Below are positions 10,226 to 21,716 of a DNA stretch of 64,000 nt, piece by piece; position 1 is the first letter of the stretch; every line of letters starts with the position of its first letter. The stretch lies in NCBI RefSeq assembly GCF_902167145.1, contig NC_050104.1:2294001-2358000 (forward strand), read 5' to 3'. The DNA is from Zea mays (Eukaryota > Streptophyta > Magnoliopsida > Poales > Poaceae). A program made the position numbers and the translations under genes. A model generated the notes under the pieces. The model was not told the origin of the DNA, did no database searches, and saw only the letters and a list, made by a program, of their open reading frames with translations.

Positions 10226-11318
10226 TTAAGGGTAGAAGCGACGTAGCTGTTGGATGTTCCAAGCGTTGCCGTAGACCTCGCCTTGACTGTTGGCCAGCTT
10301 GTACATTCCGGGCTTCAGAACTTTGGCGATGACGAATGGCCCCTCCCAGGGGGGGCGTGAGCTTGTGCCTCCCTCGGGCGTCTTGCCGCAGCCGAAGCAC
10401 CAGGTCGCCCACCTGGAGGTCTCGGGGCCGGACCCCTCGGGCGTGGTAGCGTCGCAGGGACTGCTGGTACCGCGCCGAGTGTAGCAAGGCCTTGTCCCGA
10501 GCCTCTTCCAGCTGGTCCAGCGAGTCTTCTCGGCTAGCTTGGTTGCTTTGATCGCTGTAGGCCCTCGTCCTCGGGGAGCCGTATTCCAGGTCAGTGGGCA
10601 AGATGGCCTCGGCCCCGTAGACCAGGAAGAACGGCGTGAAACCCGTGGCCCGGCTCGGCGTTGTCCTCAGGCTCCAGACCACCGAGGGGAGTTCCTTCAT
10701 CCATCGCTTGCCGAACTTGTTGAGGTCGTTGTAAATCCGAGGCTTGAGCCCTTGTAGAATCATGCCGTTGGCACGCTCTACTTGCCCATTCGACATGGGA
10801 TGAGCTACGGCAGCCCAGTCCACCCGGATGTGGTGATCCTCGCAGAAGTCCAAGAATTTTCTACCGGTGAACTGGGTACCGTTGTCGGTGATGATGGAGT
10901 TCGGGACCCCGAAGCGATGGATGATGTTGGTGAAGAACGTCACCGCCTGCTCGGACCTGATGTAGTTCAGAGGTCGGACCTCGACACACTTGGAGAATTT
11001 GTCGATGGCGACTAGCAGGTGCGTGTAGCCCCCGGGCGCCTTCTGCAAGGGGCCGACAAGGTCCAGCCCCCACACAGCAAAGGGCCAGGTGATGGGTATC
11101 GTCTGCAGAGCCTGAGCGGGCAGGTGGGTTTGCTTCGCATAGAATTGACACCCTTCGCAGGTGCGGACAATTCTAGTGGCGTCAGCCACTGCTGTTGGCC
11201 AGTAGAAGCCTTGCCGGAAAGCATTCCTGACAAGGGCTCGAGGCGCTGCGTGATGGCCGCAAGCCCCCGAGTGTATCTCTTGCAGGAGTTCCTGACCTTC
11301 GGCGACGGAGATGCATCA
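10226..11318 (-). pseudogene. Huck1 integrase (frameshifted)
   Basis: Integrase joins element cDNA to host DNA. Visible are the zinc-finger cysteines (RTCEGCQFYAKQTH), the first catalytic Asp in WGLDLVGP, the second in IITDNGTQFTG and the Glu in SNGQVERANGM, then the C-terminal GDLVLRLRQDARGRHKLTPP. A CGA-to-TGA stop at 11316-11318 separates it from the RNase H block, and an extra G in a G-run at about 10345-10352 shifts the frame before the natural end at 10226, compared with the Huck2 copy. Conserved neighbours and the DDE residues make the family certain; this copy cannot give a full protein. Confidence 0.88.
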
Positions 11319-12299
11319 CTGGAGGATGCCCGAGGGGCTGCGGTGGTAGAGCTCCTTCTCATCGCCCAGCAAGACGAACGACTTGGCGCGTCGCGCTACC
11401 CGCCGAGCCTCGGCTCGGTCGAGGGGTAGCTCTCCTTGGCAGAGATATTGCAGGTACGGGGTCTGCCAATTTCGATCAGGCGTGGCCCCGCTCCGCTCCT
11501 CCTCGATGCGCAGTGCCTCACCCTCGGAGGCCGAGGGTACCTCGGGTTGAACCGAGGCCGCCTCGGGCCGAGCTGAGGGTGCCTCGGGCTGGACCGAGGG
11601 CGCCTCAGGCTCGGGCGCGTCGTCGATCTTGACGGAGGGTTGATGCAGATCCCGGGAGAAGACGTCCGGGGGAACCGTTGTTCGCCCCGAGGCTATTTTT
11701 GCCAGCTCGTCCGCAGTCTTGTTGTAGCGCCGAGCGATGTGGTTAAGCTCGAGCCCATAGAACTTGTCTTCCAGGCGCCGAACCTCATCGCAGTAGGCCT
11801 CCATCTTCGGGTCGCGGCAGTGGGAGTTCTTCATGACTTGGTCGATGACGAGCTGCGAGTCACCGCGAGCGTCGAGGCGCCTGACCCCTAGCTCGATGGC
11901 GATCCGCAACCCGTTGACCAGAGCCTCGTACTCAGCCATATTGTTGGATGCCGGGAAGTGGAGGCGTAGCACATAGCGTAGGTGTTTCCCGAGGGGCGAG
12001 ATGAAGAGTAGGCCCGCACAGGCTCCCGTCTTCATCAGCGACCCGTCGAAAAACATGGTCCAGAGCTCCGGTTGGATCGGAGCCGTCGGTAGCTGGGTGT
12101 CGACCCATTCGGCTACGAAGTCCGCCAAGACCTGGGACTTGATGGCCTTCCGAGGGGCGAACGAGATTGTCTCACCCATGATTTCCACTGCCCACTTTGC
12201 AATCCTGCCCGAGGCCTCTCGGCACTGGATGATCTCCCCAGGGGGAAGGATGACACCACAGTTACCGGATGAGACTCGAAGTAGTGTCGCAACTTCCAC
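11316..12299 (-). pseudogene. Huck1 archaeal-type RNase H and linker
   Basis: This block carries a second, additional RNase H of the kind known from Tat-lineage elements: acidic residues in MFFDGSLMKTG, NMAEYEALVNGL, RGDSQLVIDQV and NKTADELAKIA. It is followed by a proline/glutamate-rich linker of repeated PSVQPEAPSARPE-like units (about 11530-11640) and by LPLDRAEARRVARRAKSFVL. The RT frame and this frame are split by a missing C in a C-run at about 12234-12240 (Huck2 has the extra C and is continuous). The preceding conventional RNase H is degenerate (YVAATTQVV where an Asp is normal), a known trend in this lineage. Confidence 0.85.
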
Positions 12300-13489
12300 C
12301 GCGTCAGGATCACTGCATACAGCAGCTTCTGAACTTGTGGGTAGCGGATCTTGGTTTCGGACAGTACCTCGCTGACGAAGTAAACTGGCCTCTGAACGGG
12401 CAATACATGCCCCTCTTCTTGCCTCTCGACCACAATCGCGGCGCTAACCACCTGGGTGGTCGCGGCGACGTAGACCAAGAGGGCTTCTCCGTCAGCTGGG
12501 GGCACCAAGATAGGCGCCTTTGTGAGGAGCGCCTTCAGGTTCCCGAGAGCTTCCTCGGCCTCAGGGGTCCAAGTGAAGCGCTCGGCCTTCCTTAAGAGGC
12601 GGTACAGAGGCATGCCTCTTTCATCGAGGCGTGAGATGAAGCGGCTCAGAGCCGCGAGACATCCCATGACCCTCTGTACGCCCTTTAAGTCCTTGATGGG
12701 ACCCATGCTGGTGATGGCTGCGATCTTCTCCGGGTTGGCTTCGATGCCCCGCTCGGAGACGATGAACCCCAAGAGCATGCCCCGGGGCACCCCGAAGACA
12801 CACTTCTCAGGATTGAGCTTGACGCCTTTCGCCTTGAGCCATTGGAATGTCACTTCAAGGTCGGAGAGGAGGTCGGAAGCTTTCCTCGTCTTGACTATGA
12901 TGTCATCGACGTAGGCCTCGACCGTGCGACCGATGTGTTCGTCGAACACATGGTTCATGCACCGCTGGTACGTCGCGCCCGCATTCCTCAAACCGAACGG
13001 CATGGTGACATAGCAGTACATGCCGAAGGGCGTGATGAAAGAAGTCGCGAGCTGGTCAGACTCTTTCATCCTAATTTGGTGGTACCCCGAGTAGGCGTCG
13101 AGGAAAGACAGGGTTTCGCACCCAGCAGTGGAATCCACGATTTGATCGATGCGAGGCAGAGGGTAGGGAACCTTCGGACATGCTTTGTTGAGACCAGTGT
13201 AGTCTACACACATCCGCCATTTCCCCCCTTTCTTTCTCACAAGCACAGGGTTGGCAAGCCATTCGGGATGGGATACCTCTTTGATGAACCTGGCTGCCAT
13301 TAGCTTGTGGATCTCCTCGCCTATCGCTCTGCGCTTCTCCTCGTCGAATCGGCGCAGAGGCTGCTTGACGGGTCGGGCTCCGGCCCGAATATCCAGCGAG
13401 TGCTCGGCGACATCCCTCGGTATGTCGGGCATGTCCGAGGGACTCCACGCGAAGACGTTGGCGTTCGCGCGGAGAAAGTCGACGAGCAC
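12240..13489 (-). pseudogene. Huck1 reverse transcriptase and degenerate gypsy RNase H
   Basis: The RT copies element RNA to DNA. Motifs in order: NPVLVRKKGGKWRMCVDYTG, LPRIDQIVDS, LSFLDAYSGYHQI, TPFGMYCYVTMPFGLRNAGA, the catalytic YVDDIIVKT and LGFIVSERGIEANPEKI. The frame is open from MLVDFLRANA until a 1-bp deletion near 12234-12240; the tail after that point in this frame (to 12113) is spurious. It follows a TAG (13496-13498) that separates it from protease and that is also present in Huck2. Confidence 0.88.
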
Positions 13490-13495
13490 TGCTTC

Positions 13496-14749
13496 CTATT
13501 TGGGGTCGAGCCCGGAACCGATCCGGATCTGCTTGGAGGCGTCGCCACTGGGGTCGAGGGGGACGGCCTTAACCGTCTCCACTGGCTCGAAGTTGCCGGC
13601 ATGACGCTTCACGTCAGGCACCTCTTTGGAGAGGCTTTCTAGGTCGGCGATGAGGGCCTCGGACTCGGCGAGGGCCTCGGCGTACTCCACGCACTCCACG
13701 TCACATTCGAACGCGTGTTTGTACGTGGGGCCGACGGTGATGACCCCGTTGGGGCCCGGCATCTTGAGCTTCAGGTAGGTGTAGTTGGGGACGGCCATGA
13801 ACTTCGCGTAGCATGGCCTCCCCAGTACCGCGTGGTAGGTTCCTCGGAACCCGACCACCTCGAACGTCAGAGTCTCCCTTCGGAAGTTGGAGGGCGTTCC
13901 GAAGCAGACGGGAAGGTCGAGTCGTCCGAGGGGCTAGACGCGCTTCCCGGGAATGATCCCGTGGAAGGGCGCAGCGCCTGCTCGGACGGAGGACAGATCG
14001 ACGCGCAGGAGCCTGAGGGTCTCAGCGTAGATGATGTTGAGGCTGCTGCCCCCGTCCATAAGGACCTTGGTGAGCCTGACGTCGCCGATGACGGGGTCGA
14101 CGACGAGCGGGTATTTCCCCGGGCTCGGCACATGGTCGGGGTGGTCGTCTTGGTCGAAGGTGATGGGCTTGTCGGACCAGTCTAGATAGACCGGCGCTGC
14201 CACCTTGACCGAGCAGACCTCCCGACGCTCTTGCTTGCGGTGCCGAGCCGAGGCATTCGCCGCTTGCCCACCGTAGATCATGAAGCAGTCGCGGACCTCG
14301 GGGAACTCTCCTGCTTGGTGATCTTCCTTCTTGTCGTCGTCGCGGGCCCTACCACCCTCCGCGGGTGGCCCGGCCCTGTGGAAGTGGCGCTGAAGCATGA
14401 CGCACTCCTCAAGGGTGTGCTTGACGGGCCCCTGATGATAGGGGCACGGCTCCTTGAGCATCTTGTCGAAGAGGTTGGCACCTCCGGGGGGCTTCCGAGG
14501 GTTCTTGTACTCGGCGGCGGCGACAAGGTCTGCGTCGGCGGCGTCGCGTTTCGCTTGCGACTTCTTCTTGCCTTTCTTCTTGGCGCCGCGCGGAGTAGAC
14601 GCCTCGGGAGCATCTTCCGATGGGCGGCCCTGGGGCTGCTTGTCCTTTCGGAAGATAGCCTCGACCGCCTCCTGGCCAGAGGCGAACTTGGTGGCGATGT
14701 CCATCAGCTCGCTCGCCCTGGTGGGGGTCTTGCGACCCAACTTGCTCAC
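13496..14749 (-). pseudogene. Huck1 gag C-terminus and aspartic protease
   Basis: From about 14749 downward the frame carries a basic gag tail (KKKGKKKSQAKRDAADADL), a Cys/His cluster CPYHQGPVKHTLEECVML and the retropepsin active site in KVLMDGGSSLNIIYAETL. A TAG at 13934-13936 (CAG in Huck2) interrupts it; the same frame resumes with GFRGTYHAVLGRPCYAKFM and ends IGSGLDPK at the shared TAG 13496-13498. Active-site spacing matches plant gypsy proteases. Confidence 0.82.
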
Positions 14750-14836
14750 CAGGTCGCGGCAGGTGGTGCCGGCAAGGAACGCGCCGATGACATCCGAGTC
14801 GGTGATGTTGGGCAGCTCGGTGCGCTGCTTCGAGAA

Positions 14837-16744
14837 TCACCGGATGTAGTCCCGGAGAGACTCTCCCGGCTGCTGCCGGCAGCTTCGGAGGTCCCAGGAA
14901 TTCCCGGGGCGCACATACGTGCCCTGGAAATTGCCGGCGAAGGCTTGGACCAGGTCATCCCAGTTGGAGATCTGCCCCGGAGGCAGGTGCTCCAACCAGG
15001 CGCGAGCGGTGTCGGAGAGGAACAGGGGGAGGTTGCGGATGATGAGGTTGTCGTCGTCCGTTCCACCCAGCTGGTAGGCCAGGCGGTAGTCCGCGAGCCA
15101 CAATTCCGGTCTCGTTTCCCCCGAGTACTTTGTGATAGTAGTCGGGGGTCGGAACCGGGTCGGGAACGGTGCCCGCCGGATGGCCCGACTGAAGGCCTGT
15201 GGACCGGGTGGTTCGGGCAAGGGACTCCGATCCTCCCCGCTGTCGTAGCGTCCCCCACGCCTGGGGTGATAGCCTCGGCGCACCCTCTCGTCGAGGTGGG
15301 CCCGACGGTCGCGATGATGGTGCTCGTTGCCGAGGTGGCCCGGGGCCGCAGGCGCGGTGTTGCGCGTGCGCCCGGTGTAGACCGAGGCTTCCCGCATGAA
15401 TCGGGAAGTCGCGGCATGAGGTTCCGAGGGGTATCCCTGCCTTCGGGAGGTAGAGCTCTCGGCCCGTCGGACCGCAGCGCCTTCCAGGAGATTCTTGAGC
15501 TCTCCCTGGATTCGCCGACCCTCGGTGGTTGATGGCTCCGGCATCGCGCGGAGAAGCATCGCTGCTGCAGCCAGGTTCTGACCGACCCCACTGGATGCGG
15601 GTGGCGGCCTGACCCTGACGTCGTTGGCGACGTGGAGCTGGAGACCCTGGGGCAGGTGACGTATTTCTCCGGCCGGGGGTTGGCCCGCCCATGCCTGCCC
15701 GACGTCCCGGCGGATCGGCTCAAGCGCTCCTGCTCCCTCGTCGAGCCTGGCCTGCGCCCTGCGGACTTGCTCGAGCTGTGGGTCGTGACCCCCCGCCAGA
15801 ACGGGGACCACAGCTAGCTCCCACGGGATGTCAGCGCGAGGCACCGGCCTAGGGAGATCACCGTCCTCCGGCATGCCGAGATGATTGCCTTCGGAGGGAC
15901 CCCCTAGATCGACGTGGAAACATTCGCGGCTTGGGCCGCAGTCCTCGTCGTCGAGGCTGCGGCTACCGTCGGAACAGTCGGAGAGGCAGTAGTCACATGC
16001 GGTCTTGAAGTCCTGCATGGCACTGGGGTTGCCAAGTCCAGAGAAATCCCAACATATGTTGGGGTCGTCGTCTTCCTCGGACCCGGAGGGCCCATAGGTC
16101 TAGACGTCCGTCAGCCGGTCCCAAGGCGACCGCGTGCGAAACCCCAGAGGGTTTGAACTCGCCTCTACGAGAGTGCCCGCCAAAGCAAGGTCGCTAGGCG
16201 GGTTGAGGCTAAATCCAAATGCCGTAGGATGGGAATCGGTCGGTACCTTTTGGTCGACGAACGGCGATGAAGTCACGTCAGGGACTGACTGCACCGTCAT
16301 CTCAGGTACGAGGGTGACGCCCAGCAAGCCTTCCGCGAGCGTGCTGGCGTCGTCCGCTTGCTCGGGATTGGCGTGTCGCGGGGAGACGACGCTCGCCTTC
16401 GTCTCAAACGCGAGGTCGACGCCCGACGCGCCCCTCGTTGGGGCGCTAGGGACGTCGACTCGCTCGACAGCCGACGAGGCGCGGCCTCTCGCTTGGCCTT
16501 GGTTGCCCCGCCTACTCCGCCGTTGGCGGGGGAGAGGACGGGGCGAGCTCGAATGTTGTTCTTCCACCACACGGGGAAGACGTCGTCGATTCCGCCGCCG
16601 GCGGGCGGGCTGTCGGCCGCCATTGTCGTTGTCGCGCGGCGGTGGAAGGAGTATCATGTCGTAGCTGCCGTCGAAGGACATGAACCCAAGACTCCCGAAA
16701 CGGAGCACCGTCCCGGGTTGGAGAGGTTGCTGGAGACTGCCCAT
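14837..16744 (-). pseudogene. Huck1 gag (capsid) with two stops
   Basis: Structural protein. The N-terminal segment (16100-16744) starts MGSLQQPLQPGTVLRFGSLG and has an arginine-rich stretch. After a TAG at 16100-16102 (TCG in Huck2) the same frame continues through an acidic region (SDGSRSLDDEDCGPS) to the conserved capsid domain: ITKYSGETRPELWLADYRLA, LPLFLSDTARAWLEHLP and NWDDLVQAFAGNFQGTYVRP. It is cut by a CGA-to-TGA stop at 14837-14839. The capsid motif order is standard for plant gypsy gag. Confidence 0.82.
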
Positions 16745-16788
16745 CTGGAGCTTGACGAGAAGCTGTTCGTCAACACGCAGCAGGCCCC

Positions 16789-16804
16789 TACCTGGCGTGC
16801 CAAC
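16789..16804 (-). other. Huck1 primer-binding-like site
   Basis: Just inside the 5' LTR the element strand reads GTTGGCACGCCAGGTA; Huck2 has GTTGGCGCGCCAGGTA at 60216-60231. Position fits a tRNA primer site; the tRNA is not determined here. Confidence 0.5.
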
Positions 16805-18346
16805 TGTCGGCGTTTCGAGACCGGGGGTCCCTCGGGCCGACGAGTGAGTGTCGCCGCGTGCCCCAGCCTAGATGGGTCGAGCGCGTGGGCGAGCGCGAAG
16901 GGGGGAAAGGAGCGAGGCGGCCGGAGACCGGCGTGAGAGAGGTGGGAATCCCGCGGCCTTCGTGTTCGTCCCGCGCCCAGGTCGGGTGCGCTTGTAGTAG
17001 GGGGTTACAAGCATCCACGCGGGAGAGGGAAGCGAGCGGCCCCAAGAGAGCGCCTGTCCTGTCCTCGTCCCCGCGCGACCAACCTTCTCTAAGAGGGCCC
17101 TGGTCCTTCCTTTTATAGGCGTAAGGAGAGGATCCAGGTGTACAATGGGGGTGTAGCGGGGGAGAGCTAGCGCCCTAAGTACATGCCGATGTGGTAGCCG
17201 GAGAGATTTTGGCACCCAGCTGGTGTGATGTCGTGGCCATCGGAGGAGCGACGGAGCCTGGCGGAGGGACAGCTATCGGAGCGGTTGAGTCCTTGCTGAC
17301 GTCCTCCTGCTTCCGTAAGAGAGCTGAGAGCCGCCGTCGTCACAGAGCATGCGGGGTGCCATCATTGCCTATCTGGCGGAGCTAGCCAGATGGGACACCG
17401 GTCTTGTTCTCTGCGGCCCGAGTCAGCTCGAGGTAGGGTGATGATGGCGCTTCCTGTTGACGTGGCTGACCTGCGCCCTAGGTTGGGCGACGTGGAGGCT
17501 CCTCCGAAGCCGAGGTCGAGTCTGTCTTCCATGGCCGAGGCCGAGTCCGAGCCCCTGGGTCGGGCGAGGCGGAGGTCGTTCGGCAGAGGCCAGGGCGGAG
17601 TCCGAGCCCTGGGGTCGGGCGAAGCGGAGTTCGTCATCTTCTGGGGCTGAGCCTGAGTCCGAGCCCTGGGTTGGTCGGAGCGGAGTTCGCCGTCTTCCGG
17701 GACTTAGCCCGAGTCCGAGCCCTGGGTCGGGCGGAGCGGAGTTCGCCGTCTTCCGGGACTTAGCCCGAGTCCGAGCCCTGGGTCGGGCGGAGCGGAGTTT
17801 GCCGTCTTTCGGGACCTAGCCTGAGTCCGAGCCCTGGGTCGGGCGGAGCTTCCTATGGTGCCTTTGGCAGGGCCTGACTGCCTGTCAGTCTCACTCTGTC
17901 AAGTGGCACTGCAGTCGGAGTGGTGCAGGCGGCGCTGTCCTTCTGTCAGGCCGGTCAGTGGAGCGGTGAAGTGACGGCGGTCACTTCGGCTCTGCCGGAG
18001 GGCGCGCGTCAGGATAAAGGTGTCAGGTCACCTTTGCATTAAATGCTCCTGCGACTTGGTCGGTCGGTGCGGCGATTCAGTCAGGGTTGCTTCTTAGCGA
18101 AGGCAGGGCCTCGGGCGAGCCGGAAATATGTCCGCCGTTGGAGGGGGGGCCTCGGGCGAGACGGAAATCCTCCGGGGTCGGCTGCCCTTGTCCGAGGCTA
18201 GGCTCGGGCGAGGCATGATCGAGTCGCTCGAATGGACTGATCCCTGACTTAATCGCACCCATCAGGCCTTAGCAGCTTTATGCTGATGGGGGTTACCAGC
18301 TGAGAATTAGGAGTCTTGAGGGTACCCCTAATTATGGTCCCCGACA
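16805..18346 (-). repeat. Huck1 5' LTR (right end)
   Basis: 1542 bp. It matches the left LTR closely but lacks 19 bp (the stretch AGAGTGCTACGTGTCTAGC present at about 5091-5109) that is flanked by a TAGC direct repeat, a typical short-homology deletion. The external TSD ggtgg follows at 18347-18351. Confidence 0.9.
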
Positions 18347-18351
18347 GGTGG

Positions 18352-19000
18352 TGTCAAGCTTGCATTGCATATTTAAATTCATGTATTGCATCTAGGACTT
18401 GTCTAACCCAGTTGAGATAACCGCCTACAAAGCGAGTGAAAAAGCTTAACTCGGGCTCAAACTTGACAAGTTCTAGCTTTTAAGCTTTTTAGTACTTAAA
18501 TTCCCTTTATTGTGCAAATATTAGTTTTTGAGATATGCATGTATTACTGCACTTAGAGGGAGTATTCAACTCAATTCATATTTGAAACCCCTAGTGCACC
18601 TCTCAAATGCAAAATCTCATCATTTGCTTATTTTCCTAAAAACTACATAGCCTATGGCACAACAGTTTGAAAATTATGAGAAAATATGTGAGGGTGCCAA
18701 TACCTGTCCCAGCAGGTGTTCTTTTGTGTGCTTATAAGTTAGAATTTGGTTTGGCGCAAAAATTCCTAAAAAATTTCAAAATGCCCTCTATCCAGGCTCA
18801 CCGGACAGTTCGGTGTGCATCGGACACTGCACTGTGCAATATCTGGTGCACCGACTTTGGCCTCGGGTGGATCTGCCACTATGTGGCATGTCCGGTGTGC
18901 ACCGGAGAGTGAACAATCACTGTCCGGCTGCCCATAACCGGTTTTTAAAAATCTTCTCTTGCCCGAGCCCATGCCCAGGCACCGCACTCTACAACCCCGA
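18352..19000 (+). other. Sirevirus region after pol, first segment
   Basis: Continues the copia element after Huck1. AT-rich with no supported ORF. It includes a cluster of decayed palindromes of the CACCGGACAGTTCGGTG type (about 18798-18912), resembling those in the Sirevirus LTR. It ends at the CACTA1 insertion. Confidence 0.65.
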
Positions 19001-19019
19001 CACTACAAGAGGTACAGTG

Positions 19020-19260
19020 ATTTTCGGCGGCCTTAGGCTTATTTTCAGCGGTTCCTGACCGCCAGAAAAAATTAGCCGAAAATAAGGCTATATTTTTGAC
19101 GGCCAGGGTCTAGCCGCCGAAAATAGGTTATTTTCGGCGACCATCAGACAACAACCAAAAATTAAATGTTATTTTCGGCGGCCATTTGACAGCCGCCGAA
19201 CATTAACAGATGCCGAAAATAGTATTTATTATTTTCGGCGGCCAGGGAGGCCACCGAAAA
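19020..19260. repeat. CACTA1 subterminal repeats, 3' side
   Basis: Several copies of TTTTCGGCGGCC and its complement GGCCGCCGAAAA, about 30-50 bp apart. In CACTA elements such arrays bind the element's own DNA-binding protein. The matching array is at 24935-25110. Confidence 0.85.
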
Positions 19261-19799
19261 TTAACAATTTCTGAGCAAAAATTTTTTAAAAAAATGCAAA
19301 AAATAACAGCAAATTCATCAACAATATACACAACATAAAATGACAGTCCATACAATATCCACAATACAGATACATTAAATACACAATTCACAAATAGTCC
19401 ACAACATAAAATTTGGAGTCCATACAAACATAAAGTACACAAATAGTCCATACAAACATAAAGTCCACAAATAGTCCATTACAACGCACAATTCGGCACA
19501 AAGCTAACTCCACATATCGGGGTTGTTGGAGTTGTGTCCACTACCTCCAGAAGCGAAAACTCGTTGACGAAGTCATGTAACGGGTTTGAATTCTAAAGAA
19601 AAAAGAAGACATTAATAACGTCATTGGTTACATGTATGACCACTTTTCAAACAAATTGTTTCTCAAACTAACCTCTCCTAGAGTAGCTCCCTCCCCTACA
19701 TAAGCTCCTCCTGGTGCTGGTATGATGGGTGGTGGCGTGTTGTGGCCCATGACACCTACAAAATCAAGTTTAGTAAAGATTTGAAAGGTTGATACAAAT

Positions 19800-21716
19800 G
19801 ACAAGTCTTAACTAAATTGAAGCACCTGAGGTGGAGGTGGCAGAACATGTAATCCCCACTGAGGCATCGGCGGCTGAAATTGAGGGAAAACAAATGGTTG
19901 CTGTTGTGCCTGCTGTGGAAACCAAGACTATTGCAAATATAATATATTAGTTATAGAACCAATATCGAGCGTGTTGAGAATAAATAAGACACTCACGTTC
20001 ATTGCTTGTTGCGTCTGTGCGTTGTAAGCAACCATGTACTCTGATTGCTGTTGGAGGAATGTCATTTGTTGTTGCCGCAGCTATTCACGAAACTTTTCTT
20101 GCTGCTCCCTCATAGCGTTCTCCATGCTAGATATAGAGCGTCGACTATGGCTGCTACTACCATAGCCCGCCTGCGACGAAGAGCCGCCACGAGAACGCAA
20201 CTCCGTCGAATCGATCACACCGGTAAACATAGAATATCTTGAAAACAAGAAAATTAGCTATTTGGTGATAGTTCCAATATTATTGAAAAAATTCACAAGT
20301 TAATACCGTCCATGCGCCTTTCGTCCAATAGAATGCACAACTTCAGCGTCGATGGTAGGCGCTCCTCACCAATCGTAGTCTTCTCCATACTTCCTAACCA
20401 TCTCCTGCCCGTATGTCTCCTGCAATACAATATGAAGGTTCAGCACACATGTAATTTATAGCTATATGGCAAGAAAACATTAATCCTAACAACAACTAAC
20501 CATACGCTCAACGACCGCTTGACTACACAGCTCATCGGAGATTTCACTGTTTTTCGCTCTATGCCCTCTCCTATAAACATCGATTGGGCTCGGGACAACT
20601 CCAATTTGAGCCTCCTGCAAATATATGAGTTTAATTTGGTTTCATTTCTGAGTAAAACAGAATACTACATACTCACCATTCGCTTCGCCAACCGAATGTG
20701 TCCATCAGCCCCATAGATATGGTTGACTACGACCTCATCATCGTCCTCGTCCTGCTGATGGCGCTGCCTATGTAGATTCCTGTTATACTTCTCAATCCAC
20801 TCGGGCGAAGCCCATATCTCACACAAAGCCTTGTAAGCCTGCGGCCGGTGTTCCATCCATGAAAGAGTTACCTGTATATAAAGCGTTAGCTCAAAATTAC
20901 ATTCACATCTGAATGAGCTGCTAAATTAGATTTTTACCTCCATGTACTGGTCTACAATCAAGTAGACATCTGAATATTGTCGAAAGTTGTTGATAGAATG
21001 ACCTCGGCGCTTCATGTACGTGTTCACAACCTGTAGACGAGCATTGGAAAATGCATCCATGCACAACTTCTTCGCATTTTTCTCTAATACTCGGTCTGCA
21101 TGCTCTTGAGCCTCAGGTTCCACACGATAGCGTCTCTGTCCAACATCGAAAATAAAATTAGTTCGAAAACAACTAATAAATGTTAGTTTGAAACATTACT
21201 CTTACCCAAAAGTCATGCTTGACGGCGCCTTGAGCTGTTCCATATGTAGCATGTGGAGCTAGTGCGAAGTGCGACCAGCTAGTGCAAGGAACCACCACAC
21301 CTTTCGGGTCGGTGACAATTCCTGGATTATGTAGACGACAGAGGTTACCTAAGACTTGATTAACCTGTCTATGGTGACCTCGACCGTCGAATGAAGTGTC
21401 ATCCCATTGGTTGCATGACAAAAAAACAAGGAAGTCATGTCATATATATAGTGTACAATAAACAAATAAGTAAGAACAAAGTGGCCAAATGTGAGTACCT
21501 ATCACCAACCGGGATGATCAGTACCCGAGCTTCAGATTGTGCAGGCGCTGATGGAGGTAGGACAAAGTGGCCCTTCCGAGTACCCCTTCGTCGGACGATA
21601 GGAGCCTCGGTGGTATCGTCATCCGCCTCAGCATCTATGCCCACCTCCTCCTCCTCCTCATGGGCCTGCACCTCCTCCTCCTCATGGGCCTGCTCTTCCT
21701 CCTCATGGTGTTGCAC
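19800..21716 (-). pseudogene. CACTA1 second protein (TNPA/PTTA-like) exons
   Basis: Exon-like blocks on the minus strand: 21435-21716 with an acidic stretch (EEEEVQAHEEEEEVGIDAEA) and RRRGTRKGHFVLPPSAPAQS; 21173-21421 with GIVTDPKGVVVPCTSWSHFA; 20926-21123 with EPEAQEHADRVLEKNAKKLC; and 20665-20856 with EIWASPEWIEKYNRNLHRQR, HIYGADGHIRLAKRM. Such blocks, with SPEW and GADGHIRL-like motifs, belong to the plant transposase family found next to TNP2 in CACTA elements. A glutamine-rich tail may lie at 19800-20110. Introns are inferred; the reading frame was not reconstructed. Confidence 0.65.

Larger units (their letters stand above)
4737..18346 (-). mobile_element. Huck1: full-length Huck-like Ty3/gypsy element (Tat lineage)
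   Basis: The element has two LTRs, 4737-6297 and 16805-18346, both ending TGTCGG...CCGACA, and is flanked by a perfect 5-bp duplication ggtgg (4732-4736 and 18347-18351). Coding order on the minus strand is gag, protease, RT, RNase H, archaeal-type RNase H, integrase, followed by a 3.9-kb non-pol region before the 3' LTR (left). The LTR start, in element orientation TGTCGGGGACCATAATTAG, matches my memory of maize Huck. By eye the LTRs differ at about 8 positions in the first 330 bp. A TTGGCACGCCAGG primer-binding-like site abuts the 5' LTR. Several stops and frameshifts make it non-autonomous. Confidence 0.9.

Noticed and set aside
12842..15817. Long + strand ORFs opposite Huck1 gag-pol (for example 14231-15532; similarly 51889-52767 and 52818-53531 in Huck2)
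   Set aside because: They are mirror images of well-supported gag/pol frames in GC-rich DNA, with no conserved domain, start signal or similarity beyond what the sense-strand conservation forces.
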